Below, in pieces: positions 53,785-63,195 of a stretch of DNA of 64,000 bases. Each line of letters begins with the position of its first letter. Within the stretch, counting starts at the first letter, position 1. The translations under genes were made by a program, and so were the position numbers. The notes beneath the pieces are model-generated. The model saw nothing but the letters and a program-made list of their open reading frames with translations, searched no databases and had not been told where the DNA came from. Origin of the DNA: Rhodobacteraceae bacterium UBA6796 (GTDB lineage Bacteria > Pseudomonadota > Alphaproteobacteria > Rhodobacterales > Rhodobacteraceae); assembly GCA_002452815.1 (NCBI GenBank), contig DKFM01000009.1:9939-73938 (forward strand), in the 5' to 3' direction.

Positions 53785-54168
53785 TCAATTGAACTCCTGC
53801 GGCGGCGGCTCCACAATCGCCGGAGCAGCCGGGTTCTGGGTATCCACCCCGCCGACACCGACGCCGAAATCGACGCCGCCGCCGTTCATGTCGAACCCCA
53901 TGTCGACGCCAAAGTACGCGCCGTCACCCAAATAGGCCACACCGACGGTCGGGCGCAGACGGCGCTGCTGGAACATGTAGTCGACGCCAGCGCTCAGCGC
54001 GCCCTTGTCTTCCTCATCATTGGAAAACACCCGCGCACCAATCCCGGCACCGCCGCCGAAGACGAACGTCAGGCCCACACCCACGGCAGCATCTGCGCTG
54101 GCGGGCGTCGCCAAACCGACCGCTGCAACAAAGGCCGCAGGAACGAACAGAAAGCGAGAGATAGTCAT
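53785..54168 (-). CDS. Exported Gly-rich hypothetical protein
   Basis: A 127-residue protein with a signal peptide (cleavage near ASA, residue 25). Mature sequence is a beta-barrel-like Gly-rich repeat: GLTFVFGGGAGIGARVFSND, VGVAYLGDGAYFGVDMGFDM and GGGVDFGVGVGGVDTQ. Alternating Gly/aromatic strands suggest a small outer-membrane barrel. GAGG eight bases before ATG. Has its own terminator. Confidence 0.7.
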   Translation of the reverse strand: MTISRFLFVPAAFVAAVGLATPASADAAVGVGLTFVFGGGAGIGARVFSNDEEDKGALSAGVDYMFQQRRLRPTVGVAYLGDGAYFGVDMGFDMNGGGVDFGVGVGGVDTQNPAAPAIVEPPPQEFN

Positions 54169-54447
54169 GGCATTACCCTCCTCACAAGCTTTAAATCCTG
54201 TTGCAATGCTCTGCCTCTTGCGCAGATGTGTCAACGATCTGAATCAAATACGCCCTGAATTTACAGTATTTCCACGGCATTTCCGGCGCGGCGCCAACTG
54301 GCGGGAGTGCGAAACCGCGCAGCACCCTGGCCGCGCTCGCACCCGCCCCTTTCGGCCGCAGCTCTTGCATTCCAGCCCCCCATCACCGATCCTGCCGCCA
54401 AAGCAGAAAGTGCCCGGCACCCCGGGCCGGAACGCACGGAAACAGGC

Positions 54448-55314
54448 ATGGATTACCCCTCGCTCGCGGTATTTCTGGAACAGGGCAAGGATGTGCTGGC
54501 CAATGGGCCGGTGGCCTTGATCCTTGTCGAGGATCTGGTCGAAGTCGAAAGCACGATCCGCCATCACCTGAATGCGGGGTTCCGCGCCGTCGTGCTGTTT
54601 GCGCCGACCGCGTTGCAACTGCCCGCAGATCTGTCCGCGGCGGTGCATCGCATTCCCTACGCCATGCACGCCCCCGACGCGCTGATCAACGCCGTCAATC
54701 CGGTGATCGCCGCCTGCCCGCCCACCACCTGGCTCTATTACTGCTACAACGCCGAATACCTGTTCTTCCCCTTTTGCGAGACCCGCAGCGTGGGCGAGCT
54801 GCTGGCCTTCCACGCCGAAGAGCGGCGCAGCGCGATGCTGTGCTATGCGATCGACCTTTATGCCCCCGATCTGGGCCGCTGCCCCAATGCCGTCAGCCTG
54901 GACGAGGCAATGCTCGACCGTTCGGGCTATTACGCGCTGGTGCGCCCCGATGCCGAGGGCAAACCGCGCGAGCGTCAGTATGATTTCTATGGCGGGCTGC
55001 GCTGGCGGTTCGAGGAACATGTGCAGACCAACCGCCGCAAGATCGACCGCATCGCGCTGTTCCGGCCGCAGCCCGGGTTGAAGCTGCAGGCCAACCACAC
55101 GTTCAACATCGAGGAATACAACACCTTCGCCTGTCCGTGGCACCACAACCTGACGGCGGCGATTGTGTCGTTCCGGGTTGCCAAGGCGTTGAAATTCAAC
55201 CCCGGCTCGACCTTCGACATCCATAATTTCCGCTGGCACAATTCGGTCCCCTTCGAATGGCACAGCCAACAGCTGATGGATCTGGGACTGATGGAACCCG
55301 GGCAATGGTTCTGA
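54448..55314 (+). CDS. Conserved hypothetical protein (glycosyltransferase-like)
   Basis: A 288-residue cytoplasmic protein conserved in Rhodobacteraceae as far as I recall. It has a Rossmann-like start (GPVALILVEDLVEVESTIRH), TTWLYYCYNAEYLFFPFCET in the middle and a distinctive end with FNIEEYNTFACPWHHN and STFDIHNFRWHNS. The pattern resembles GT2/GT92-like enzymes but no DxD motif stands out. Start placed at MDYPSLAVFL. Stands alone before cydD. Confidence 0.6.
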   Translation: MDYPSLAVFLEQGKDVLANGPVALILVEDLVEVESTIRHHLNAGFRAVVLFAPTALQLPADLSAAVHRIPYAMHAPDALINAVNPVIAACPPTTWLYYCYNAEYLFFPFCETRSVGELLAFHAEERRSAMLCYAIDLYAPDLGRCPNAVSLDEAMLDRSGYYALVRPDAEGKPRERQYDFYGGLRWRFEEHVQTNRRKIDRIALFRPQPGLKLQANHTFNIEEYNTFACPWHHNLTAAIVSFRVAKALKFNPGSTFDIHNFRWHNSVPFEWHSQQLMDLGLMEPGQWF

Positions 55315-55464
55315 GGCGGGGCGCATGACAGCGGGCGCCTTCAGCCTGCGGTCATGCCACCACTCGCAGGGCGCCCGATTGCCGCAGGGGGGCGCTTTGC
55401 GCTTGCCTCCCGGGCCCGGTCGCTTACCTCGGGGCCAGATCCGAAGCCCGATGACCAGAGCCCG

Positions 55465-57150
55465 ATGACCCGTCCCCGGACCGAAACCCCGACCGCCCGT
55501 CTGGCCCAACTGGCCGCGCCCGTGGCCCCCGCACTGCGGCGCGCTTCGGCGCTGTCGGTGCTGGCCGCCCTGATCTGGCCGCTGCAGGCCGCGCTGGTGG
55601 CCGCGGCACTGGGCGGGCTGGTGGCTCCGACCGGGCTGTCACTGCCGCCACTCTGGGCGGCGTTCGGGTTTCTGGCGCTGGCCGGGCTGCGCGCCGCACT
55701 CGACACCCTGGCGCAGGCGGCCGCACAGCGGGCGGCCCGCGATCTGGTCGTCCAGACCCGCGACCGGCTTCTGGCCGCGGCCTGCCTGCAGCGCGCGGGC
55801 GGCGCGGCCCTTTCCCCGGCAGAGCTTGCCGCACTGGTGGCGGAAAAGGCCGCGACGCTGGGCCCCTGGGCCAGCCGCTATGCCCCCGCGATGGCGCGCA
55901 CACGCTGGGTGCCGCTGGTCCTGCTGGGGCTGGCGGCCACGCAAAGCTGGGCGGCCGCGCTGATCCTGCTGATCGCCGGGCCGCTCATTCCACTGTTCAT
56001 GGCGCTGGTCGGCATGGCCGCCGAGGCCGCCTCGCGCGATCAGATGGCCGAGATCGGCGCGCTCAACCGGCTGGCGATCGACCGGATCGCCGCAATCACC
56101 GACCTGCGGCTGCTGGGCGCGGGCGCGCGGGCGCAGGACGATCTGGCGCGCGCCTCGGACGATCTGCGCAGCCGGACGATGGCGGTGCTGCGCATCGCGT
56201 TCCTGTCGTCGACGGTGCTTGAACTGTTTTCGGCGCTTGGTGTCGCGCTGGTCGCGGTGTTCGTGGGATTTTCGCTGCTGGGCGAAATCGGTTTCGGCAC
56301 CTGGGGCGGGCAGATGACGCCGGTGCAGGGTGTATTCCTGCTGATGATCGCGCCCGAGTTCTTTCAGCCGCTGCGCGATCTGGCCGCAGCCTGGCATGAC
56401 CGCGCGGCTGCGCTGGCCGTGGCCTCCGAACTGACCGGGGCCGAGGCCGCGATGGCCGAAGCCGGGCAGATTCTGGGTCATGGGGCGCCCGCCCGCCCGT
56501 TGCCCGCAGCACCGCTGCACTGGCACGGCCTGCGTCTGACCCCGGGGCCCGGCGCCCCCGCCCGCGCCTTTCCCGACGGCCACATAGCCCCCGGCGAGGC
56601 AGTGGCGCTGACCGGGCCTTCGGGCGTCGGCAAGACCACGCTGCTGACCGCGCTGGCCGGTCTGGCCCGTCCCGCCGCCGGGCAGATCTGCTGGGGCGAT
56701 ACGGTGCTTGACGACGACAGCGCCGAAGCGATCCGCGCAGGTCTGGCTTGGGTGCCGCAAAGCCCGCGCTTCCCCGACACACCGCTGGCCGAGGCGATCG
56801 CCCTGGGCCGCCCGGGCGATCTGGGCGCGGCGCTGGCCGCAGCGCGGGCAGAGGGTATCGTCGCGGCCCTGCCTGACGGGTTGCAAACCCGGCTCGGCGA
56901 TCTGGGCGGCGGGGTTTCGGGCGGCGAGGCGCGCAGGCTTGCCGTGGCGCGCGCCCATCTGCGGCACCCGCATCTGGTGCTGGCCGACGAACCCACCGCC
57001 GATCTGGATGCCGTGACCGCGCAGGCGGTGACCGAGGGCTTGCTGGCGCTGCGGGCGCAGGGCGCGGCGCTGTTGATCGCCACCCATGACCCGGCGCTGA
57101 TCGCGGCGCTCGACCGCGAAATCGCCTTGCCTGCGGAGGTCGCACGATGA
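55465..57150 (+). CDS. cydD: Thiol reductant ABC exporter subunit CydD
   Basis: A 561-residue ABC half-transporter: six membrane helices (about 40-310), then ATPase with Walker A GPSGVGKTTLLTAL, signature GVSGGEARRLAVARA and Walker B LVLADEPTADLDA. CydDC exports cysteine/glutathione and is needed for cytochrome bd assembly. Start is uncertain, because the ribosome site is weak and a longer frame exists. Overlaps cydC by four bases. Confidence 0.94.
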   Translation: MTRPRTETPTARLAQLAAPVAPALRRASALSVLAALIWPLQAALVAAALGGLVAPTGLSLPPLWAAFGFLALAGLRAALDTLAQAAAQRAARDLVVQTRDRLLAAACLQRAGGAALSPAELAALVAEKAATLGPWASRYAPAMARTRWVPLVLLGLAATQSWAAALILLIAGPLIPLFMALVGMAAEAASRDQMAEIGALNRLAIDRIAAITDLRLLGAGARAQDDLARASDDLRSRTMAVLRIAFLSSTVLELFSALGVALVAVFVGFSLLGEIGFGTWGGQMTPVQGVFLLMIAPEFFQPLRDLAAAWHDRAAALAVASELTGAEAAMAEAGQILGHGAPARPLPAAPLHWHGLRLTPGPGAPARAFPDGHIAPGEAVALTGPSGVGKTTLLTALAGLARPAAGQICWGDTVLDDDSAEAIRAGLAWVPQSPRFPDTPLAEAIALGRPGDLGAALAAARAEGIVAALPDGLQTRLGDLGGGVSGGEARRLAVARAHLRHPHLVLADEPTADLDAVTAQAVTEGLLALRAQGAALLIATHDPALIAALDREIALPAEVAR

Positions 57151-58814
57151 ATCCGCTTTGGCGTCTTGCCCTGCGGCTGACCCGGGCCGAACCGCGTGCC
57201 TTCCGGCGCGGACTTGCGCTGTCGGCACTGGTGCTGATGATGGGCGCGGCACTTCTGGGCCTGTCGGGCTGGTTCGTCACGGCCGCCGCGGCCGCGGGGG
57301 TGGCGGGTATCGGCGTGGGGTTCGATTTCTTCCGCCCTTCAGCCGGGGTGCGGTTCCTGGCACTGGGCCGCTCGGCCGCGCGCTATGGCGAGCGGCTTCT
57401 GACCCATGACGCGACGCTGCGCGCGCTTGCAAGTCTGCGCACCGCCCTGCTGGGCGGCATCGCACGCCTGCCACATGAGGCGCAGGCCCGGCTGCGGGGC
57501 GCACGCGCGCTGAACCGGCTGACGTCGGATGTCGATGCGCTGGACGGCCTGATGCTGCGGCTGGTGCTGCCCGCGCTGGCGGCACTGGCCACGCATCTTG
57601 CTGCCTTCGTCGCCCTGTGGTGGCTGGTCGCGCCAGGCGTCGCAGGGGCGGTTCTGGCGATCTATGCCCTGGGCGGGGGCGCGGTGTTGCTGGTCACGGC
57701 GCGGGTGGCCCATGCCCCCGCCGAGGCCGCCGAGACCGCGCTGCAGACATTGCGCGCGCAAAGTCTGGACATGCTGCGCACGCGCGCCGATCTGACGCTG
57801 GCCGGCGCACTGCAGGCCGCGCGCGCCAGAACCATGGATCAGGCCGAGGCAGACCGCACCTCTCGCGTCACCCTTGACCGGATCGAACGCGCCGGCGCGA
57901 GTGCCAGCGCCCTGACCACCAGCCTTGCGGCCGCGGCAGCCCTGGGCCTGGGCGGGCAGCTGGCGGCGGCGGGCACGATTACCCCGGCGCAGGCCGCAAT
58001 CGGCTTTTTCACCGCCCTGGCCCTGGGCGAGACACTTGGCCTGCTGCGCCGCGGGCTGGGCGAATTGGGCCGGATGCAGGCCGCCAGTGCGCGCGTGCTG
58101 GCACTGGCCGACACCCCCGCACCGGCCGCCCCTGCCGCCGCGCCCCTGCCCCGGCCCGGTGCGCTGCTGCAGGTGACCGGGCTGCGCTTCCGTCGCCCGG
58201 GTGCGGCACGCGCGGTCTTCGGGCCGCTTGATCTGGAGTTGAACCCGGGCGAGACAGTGTTGCTGTCGGGGCCGTCCGGCGCGGGGAAATCCACCGCACT
58301 GGCCTGCATCGCCGGTCTTTTGCCGCCGAGCGCCGGGCAGATCCTTCTGCGCGGCCAGCCCCTGACCGACTGGCCCGAGGCCGATCTGCGCGCGGCGTTG
58401 ACGCTGGTGCCGCAGCGCCCCGCCCTGATCGGCGGCACGGTCGCGCAGAACCTGGCACTGGCACTTCCCGAAGGCGTGGCACTGGACGAGGCGGCGGCCT
58501 GGAGCGCGCTGCGCGCCGTCGATCTGGAACCGACGATCCGCGCCCGTGGCGGCCTGACGATGGCCCTGGGCGAAGGCGGCAGCGGGTTGTCGGGCGGCCA
58601 ATCCAAACGGCTTGCTCTGGCGCGCGCGGTGCTGCGCCACCCCGCAGTGCTGATCCTGGACGAACCGACCGAGGGGCTGGACCCCGCCACTGCGGCCGGC
58701 ACGCTGGCCGGAATTCGGGCCGCCTTGCCCGACTCGGGACTGCTGATCGTATCGCACCGCGCCGCAGATCTACCCTTTGCACATCGCCATCTGACGCTGC
58801 AAACTGAGACATAG
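57147..58814 (+). CDS. cydC: Thiol reductant ABC exporter subunit CydC
   Basis: A 555-residue partner of CydD. Membrane part with VGFDFFRPSAGVRFLALGRS and ARYGERLLTHDATLR, then ATPase with SGPSGAGKSTALACIAG, GLSGGQSKRLALARAV and LILDEPTEGLDP. Coupled to cydD by ATGA. The cyd oxidase genes follow after about 180 bases with their own FnrL-like site. Confidence 0.95.
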   Translation: MNPLWRLALRLTRAEPRAFRRGLALSALVLMMGAALLGLSGWFVTAAAAAGVAGIGVGFDFFRPSAGVRFLALGRSAARYGERLLTHDATLRALASLRTALLGGIARLPHEAQARLRGARALNRLTSDVDALDGLMLRLVLPALAALATHLAAFVALWWLVAPGVAGAVLAIYALGGGAVLLVTARVAHAPAEAAETALQTLRAQSLDMLRTRADLTLAGALQAARARTMDQAEADRTSRVTLDRIERAGASASALTTSLAAAAALGLGGQLAAAGTITPAQAAIGFFTALALGETLGLLRRGLGELGRMQAASARVLALADTPAPAAPAAAPLPRPGALLQVTGLRFRRPGAARAVFGPLDLELNPGETVLLSGPSGAGKSTALACIAGLLPPSAGQILLRGQPLTDWPEADLRAALTLVPQRPALIGGTVAQNLALALPEGVALDEAAAWSALRAVDLEPTIRARGGLTMALGEGGSGLSGGQSKRLALARAVLRHPAVLILDEPTEGLDPATAAGTLAGIRAALPDSGLLIVSHRAADLPFAHRHLTLQTET

Positions 58815-58869
58815 TGTCCCGATTCCCGGCCAAAGCCGCCCCAAATCCGGGCTGCGACCAAGTGCCTCT

Positions 58870-58883
58870 TTGATCTGAATCAG
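58870..58883 (+). promoter_or_regulatory. FnrL-type box before cydA
   Basis: TTGATCTGAATCAG differs from the FNR/FnrL consensus TTGAT-N4-ATCAA only in the last base, and lies 110 bases before cydA. Suggests induction under low oxygen. Confidence 0.7.
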
Positions 58884-58992
58884 GGAAGGCGGGAAGCAAC
58901 GGGCTAAGATGCATCCGCGTGAAATATTTTACCTGAATGCACCTTTTGCGCGGACCTCCCCTCCGCATTCGATCAAGGAAAGGAAGAGACGG

Positions 58993-60597
58993 ATGGAGCT
59001 TGATATCGTCGAGCTGTCGCGGCTGCAGTTCGCCATGACAGCGATGTATCATTTCCTCTTCGTGCCGCTGACGCTGGGTTTGTCGATCCTCGTGGCGATC
59101 ATGGAGACGGTCTATGTGATGACCGGGCGGCCGATCTGGCGGCAGATGACCAAATTCTGGGGCACGCTGTTCGGCATCAACTTCGTGCTGGGCGTGGCCA
59201 CCGGCATCACGATGGAATTCCAGTTCGGCATGAACTGGAGCTACTACAGCCATTACGTCGGCGACATCTTCGGTGCGCCGCTGGCAATCGAAGGGTTGAT
59301 GGCCTTCTTCATGGAGGCGACCTTCGTCGGCCTGTTCTTCTTTGGCTGGGAAAAACTCAGCCGCACGGCGCACCTGGTCGTGACCTGGCTGGTCGCGATC
59401 GGCTCCAACTTCTCGGCGCTGTGGATCCTGATCGCCAACGGCTGGATGCAAAACCCGGTGGGGGCTGAATTCAATCCGCTGTCGATGCGCATGGAAATGA
59501 CCAGCTTCTTCGAGGTGATGTTCAACGAGGTCGCACAGGCGAAATTCGTGCATACCGTCTCGGCGGGCTATGTCACGGCGTCGGTCTTCGTGCTGGGCGT
59601 TTCGGCGTGGTACATGCTGCGCGGTCAGCATTTCGAACTGGCCCGCCGTTCGATCGCTGTTGCGGCGGCCTTCGGTCTGGCCTCGGCCTTTTCGGTCGTC
59701 ATTCTGGGCGACGAGTCGGGCTATAACGCGACGCACAGCCAGAAGATGAAACTCGCCGCGATCGAGGGCATGTGGGAAACGCAACCCGCCCCGGCCGAGT
59801 TCACCCTGCTGGGCCTGCCCGATCAGGAAGCCCGCGAAACCAAATATGCGGTGCATGTGCCCTATGTGATGGGTCTGATCGGCACCCGTTCGCTGACCAC
59901 CGAAATTCCGGGGATCGACGATCTGGTGGCGCAAGCGGAAACCCGGGTGCGTTCGGGCATCGTTGCCTATGACGCGCTGATGCAGATCCGCGAAGCCAAG
60001 GGCAACGTCTCCGACGAGGTCAAGGCCACCTTCGAGGATCACTCCAAGGATCTGGGCTTTGCCTTCCTGCTCAAACGCTATGTCGACGATCCGCGGCTGG
60101 CGACCGAAGAGCAGATCGTCAAGGCGTCGAACGATACCGTGCCGACGGTCTGGCCGCTGTTCTGGTCGTTCCGTCTGATGGTGACCCTGGGCTTCAGCTT
60201 CATCGTGGTGTTGGGCTATTTCTTCGTCGTCGCGAACTGGAAGGGCATGCAATTCCCCCGCTGGGCGCTGCGTCTGGGCGTGGCGATCATCCCCGCGCCG
60301 TGGATTGCCGCCGAGCTGGGCTGGTTCACCGCCGAATTCGGGCGTCAACCCTGGACGGTGGATGGTGTCCTGCCGACCGCGATGTCGGTCAGTCATCTGT
60401 CGGTGGCCGATCTGGCGATCACGCTGGCGGGCTTCGTGGCCTTCTACACGGTGCTCTTCATCATCGAGATGGGCCTGATGATCAAATACATCAAGAAAGG
60501 CCCCTATATGGACGTGACGGAATCCCAGGAATGGCAGCGCAAGCACGAATTGCGGCTGCAATCCTCGGGCGACACGGCCCCCATTCCGGCGGAGTAA
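58993..60597 (+). CDS. cydA: Cytochrome bd ubiquinol oxidase subunit I
   Basis: A 534-residue membrane quinol oxidase subunit reducing O2 to water with hemes b558, b595 and d. Early His in TAMYHFLFVPLTLG, quinol loop with HSQKMKLAAIEGMWETQPA (Lys and Glu conserved; long Q-loop type by length) and GRQPWTVDGVLPT are intact. Start with AGGAAGAG just upstream. First gene of cydABX. Confidence 0.98.
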   Translation: MELDIVELSRLQFAMTAMYHFLFVPLTLGLSILVAIMETVYVMTGRPIWRQMTKFWGTLFGINFVLGVATGITMEFQFGMNWSYYSHYVGDIFGAPLAIEGLMAFFMEATFVGLFFFGWEKLSRTAHLVVTWLVAIGSNFSALWILIANGWMQNPVGAEFNPLSMRMEMTSFFEVMFNEVAQAKFVHTVSAGYVTASVFVLGVSAWYMLRGQHFELARRSIAVAAAFGLASAFSVVILGDESGYNATHSQKMKLAAIEGMWETQPAPAEFTLLGLPDQEARETKYAVHVPYVMGLIGTRSLTTEIPGIDDLVAQAETRVRSGIVAYDALMQIREAKGNVSDEVKATFEDHSKDLGFAFLLKRYVDDPRLATEEQIVKASNDTVPTVWPLFWSFRLMVTLGFSFIVVLGYFFVVANWKGMQFPRWALRLGVAIIPAPWIAAELGWFTAEFGRQPWTVDGVLPTAMSVSHLSVADLAITLAGFVAFYTVLFIIEMGLMIKYIKKGPYMDVTESQEWQRKHELRLQSSGDTAPIPAE

Positions 60598-60603
60598 CGC
60601 ACC

Positions 60604-61767
60604 ATGATCCTGCATGAACTTTTGAGCTTCGAACTCCTGCGTGTCATCTGGTGGCTGCTGCTGGGGGTCCTGTTGATCGGCTTTGCGCTGACTGACGGGT
60701 TCGATCTGGGCGTGGGGGCGCTTTTGCCCTTCGTCGGCAAGACCGACGCCGAACGGCGCGTGGCGATCAACACCGTGGGCCCGGTCTGGGAAGGCAACCA
60801 GGTCTGGTTCATTCTGGGCGGCGGTGCGATCTTCGCCGCCTGGCCGCCGCTTTATGCGGTCAGCTTCTCGGGGTTCTACCTCGCGATGTTCGCGGTTCTG
60901 GCCGCGCTGATCCTGCGGCCGGTGGGCTTCAAATACCGCTCCAAACGCGACAGCGCTGCCTGGCGCAATGGCTGGGACTGGGCGCTGTTCGTGGGCGGTG
61001 CCGTGCCTGCGCTGATCTTCGGCGTGGCGGTGGGCAATGTGCTGCAAGGTGTGCCCTTCCACCTGACCGACGACCTGATGCCGATGTATGACGGGGCGTT
61101 CTGGTGGAAATTCATCACGCTGCTGAACCCCTTCGCACTGCTGGCCGGGGTGGTGTCGCTGGCGATGCTGGTGATGCATGGCGCGGCCTGGCTGACGCTG
61201 AAGACCGAAGGCCCGGTGCAGATGCGCGCACGGCGCTATGGCTCCGTCGCGGGCGTGGTGGCGCTGGTGACCTATGCGCTGGCCGGGGTCTGGCTGGCCG
61301 TGGGCATCCCGGGCTATGCGATCGTGGGCACGGCGGTGACCGACGGCCCGTCCAACCCGCTGATGTCCGAGGTGGTGCGCACCGGATCGTGGATGTCGGC
61401 CTATGCCGCGCGTCCCTGGATCGTCGTGGCGCCGGTGCTGGGCTTTGCGGGCATCGCCCTGGCCACGCTGGGGCTGCGCGCGGGGCGTGAAGTCTCGACG
61501 CTGCTCTACTCCAAGCTCGGGATCTTCGGTGTGATCTCTTCGGTCGGGTTGACGATGTTCCCGTTCATCCTGCCCTCCTCGAAGATGCCCGACGCCTCGC
61601 TGACGGTCTGGGACAGCTCGTCGTCGCATCTGACGCTGTTCGTGATGCTGATCTGCGCGCTGATCTTCGTGCCGATGATTCTGGCCTACACGGCATGGGT
61701 CTACAAAGTGCTGTGGGGCAAGGTCACCGAGGCCGATGTCACCGAAAACTCCGACAGCGTTTACTGA
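60604..61767 (+). CDS. cydB: Cytochrome bd ubiquinol oxidase subunit II
   Basis: A 387-residue membrane protein. GFALTDGFDLGVGALLPFVG, NTVGPVWEGNQVWFILGGGA and FKYRSKRDSAAWRNGWDW are CydB signatures. It scaffolds CydA in the oxidase. Six bases after cydA; co-transcribed. Confidence 0.97.
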   Translation: MILHELLSFELLRVIWWLLLGVLLIGFALTDGFDLGVGALLPFVGKTDAERRVAINTVGPVWEGNQVWFILGGGAIFAAWPPLYAVSFSGFYLAMFAVLAALILRPVGFKYRSKRDSAAWRNGWDWALFVGGAVPALIFGVAVGNVLQGVPFHLTDDLMPMYDGAFWWKFITLLNPFALLAGVVSLAMLVMHGAAWLTLKTEGPVQMRARRYGSVAGVVALVTYALAGVWLAVGIPGYAIVGTAVTDGPSNPLMSEVVRTGSWMSAYAARPWIVVAPVLGFAGIALATLGLRAGREVSTLLYSKLGIFGVISSVGLTMFPFILPSSKMPDASLTVWDSSSSHLTLFVMLICALIFVPMILAYTAWVYKVLWGKVTEADVTENSDSVY

Positions 61768-61781
61768 GAAAGGACGACACG

Positions 61782-61904
61782 ATGTGGTATTTCGCCTGGA
61801 TTCTCGGCCTGCCCTTGGCGGCGCTGATCGCAGTGGTCAATGCGATGTGGCTCGAGATGCAGAACGACCGGCGCATCGCCGGCGATCACGACCCCGAGCC
61901 GTAA
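61782..61904 (+). CDS. cydX: Cytochrome bd small subunit CydX
   Basis: A 40-residue single-helix protein, MWYFAWILGLPLAALIAVVN followed by AMWLEMQNDRR. The MWYFxWxLG start and the WLE motif match CydX/YbgT, which stabilises the heme d site. AAAGGA precedes ATG by eight bases. It is easily missed by gene callers. Confidence 0.93.
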   Translation: MWYFAWILGLPLAALIAVVNAMWLEMQNDRRIAGDHDPEP

Positions 61905-61975
61905 GCAACACGCCATAGCAGGGGCGGCAATCGCCCCTGCCCCGCAATCCCGGACCGCCCTGAGTCCGGGGTGCA

Positions 61976-62024
61976 GGGGCCGTCCCTTTGGTTTCCAGCC
62001 GCCGGGGGCGGCCCCATCTTTTTT
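61976..62024 (+). terminator. cydABX terminator
   Basis: GGGGCCG pairs with CGGCCCC across a structured loop, followed by ATCTTTTTT. A second hairpin (GCAGGGGCG/CGCCCCTGC) lies just before it. Confidence 0.8.
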
Positions 62025-62171
62025 CCGCACCTTGTCTTTCCGGCCGCGCCATCGCCCCGGCTGACAATAATAACCAAGTAAAAGAATCAGTATTTACAAA
62101 CCTGATTTTTTCACTCAAGTTAAGCGCATCGCCAGTCACACCGACAAGCTCTGGATGAAAGGAGACCGGAT

Positions 62172-62336
62172 ATGCCGCCCGTCCACACCACCGGCCCCAC
62201 GCCCCGGGCCGCCCGCCACCATCGCGCCGAGCCGCCGATTTCGCTGCGCGAAATCGTTGCCGCCCTGTGCAGCGCCCTGCCTCCCTCGGCCGAAGGGCTG
62301 GAACTGATTCTGGATCGGATCGAGAAAACGACATGA
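62172..62336 (+). CDS. Small hypothetical protein coupled to hemP
   Basis: A 54-residue frame, MPPVHTTGPTPRAARHHRAE then PPISLREIVAALCSALPPSA and LELILDRIEKTT. GGAGA lies eight bases before ATG. Its stop overlaps the hemP start by four bases (ATGA), strong evidence that it is translated. No family recognised; the C-terminal half is helical and may contact HemP. Confidence 0.65.
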   Translation: MPPVHTTGPTPRAARHHRAEPPISLREIVAALCSALPPSAEGLELILDRIEKTT

Positions 62337-62497
62337 GCATCACGCAAAACTTCGACGCGCAGACGCTGGCCACAGCCCTGCCCGCGCACCATGCCGAAGC
62401 CCTGACCCGCGGCGGAAATCAGGCGCAGATCCTGCTCAACGGGCAGGTCTATACCCTGCGCATCACCCGTGCAGGCAAACTGATCTTGACCAAATAA
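62333..62497 (+). CDS. hemP: Hemin uptake protein HemP
   Basis: A 54-residue HemP-family protein; the C-terminal QILLNGQVYTLRITRAGKLI followed by LTK is the diagnostic motif. HemP is linked to heme/iron acquisition and to activation of heme-uptake genes in several proteobacteria. The AT-rich leader upstream (62060-62160) is the probable iron-controlled promoter. Followed by a terminator, so no uptake genes are attached here. Confidence 0.88.
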   Translation: MSITQNFDAQTLATALPAHHAEALTRGGNQAQILLNGQVYTLRITRAGKLILTK

Positions 62498-62538
62498 TCC
62501 CTCGGGATCGCGCCTTGGCGCGCCCCCTTCGTCGGACT

Positions 62539-62564
62539 GGGGCCGGGCAACCGGCCCCATTTTT
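62539..62564 (+). terminator. hemP terminator
   Basis: GGGGCCGG/CCGGCCCC stem, GCAA loop and TTTTT run. Confidence 0.92.
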
Positions 62565-62664
62565 CATGCCCGACGCACCCCGCACGCGGCACCCACGATC
62601 AGACCATCGAAACGGCCCAAACCGCGCGACAGGATTGCGGGGGGTGGATTTTCATGCGGATTTC

Positions 62665-62738
62665 TGGAGCGGGCGGCGGGAATCGAACCCGCGTCATTAG
62701 CTTGGAAGGCTAAGGTCTTACCATTACACAACGCCCGC
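62665..62738 (-). tRNA. tRNA-Gly (TCC anticodon)
   Basis: 74-nt cloverleaf on the minus strand: acceptor GCGGGCG paired with CGCCCGC, anticodon loop centred on TCC, T loop TTCGATT, encoded CCA. Confidence 0.96.
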
Positions 62739-62765
62739 GAACCGACCCCTGACGGGCCGAAAAGT

Positions 62766-62854
62766 GGCGGAGTGGAAGGGATTCGAACCCTCGAGACGTT
62801 GCCGTCTGCACCCTTAGCAGGGGTGTGCCTTCGACCACTCGGCCACCACTCCGC
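62766..62854 (-). tRNA. tRNA-Ser (GCT anticodon)
   Basis: 89-nt class II cloverleaf on the minus strand: acceptor GCGGAGT, anticodon loop with GCT, a long variable arm (GCAGACGGCAACGTCT region), T loop TTCGAAT, encoded CCA. Confidence 0.96.
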
Positions 62855-63195
62855 TGAGCGGTATATTCGGCAAGGTATCGGAAAACAAGCGCTTTTCTGG
62901 GAAAGATCGAAGCCACTGGAAAACGGCAGTTTTCGCACGATGTTGCGGAACCTATCGCGAACTGGACATGATTCGCGCGCGATGCGGCGCCGGGACACCC
63001 TCGAACCAAACTCGGCAATCACAGACGCGCCCCAGCTGCCGCCCTGTGTGCAACCGCCCCCAAGATCGGCCGAGAGCGGCGCTATTTTCCCTGCAGGTGG
63101 AAAACCTCGCCTGCGCCGCCCAGTTGGTAACCCGCTGTTAACAGATCAACGCCTAAAGTTTTAGGTGCTGGGGAAAACGTGAAGGGGTGGTTTCC
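62855..63195. other. Non-coding stretch before the Hint protein; no gene seen
   Basis: No coding frame stands out. A GTTAAC palindrome and an AT-rich stretch near 63130-63165 may belong to the promoter of the Hint gene. Confidence 0.4.

Noticed and set aside
54236..54249. CGATCTGAATCAA resembling an FNR box
   Set aside because: One half-site is degenerate (ACGAT) and neither flanking gene is an obvious oxygen-controlled gene.
58009..61629. A 1206-codon minus-strand frame across cydC-cydA-cydB
   Set aside because: Same antisense artefact of GC-rich third positions; cyd genes on the plus strand are unambiguous.
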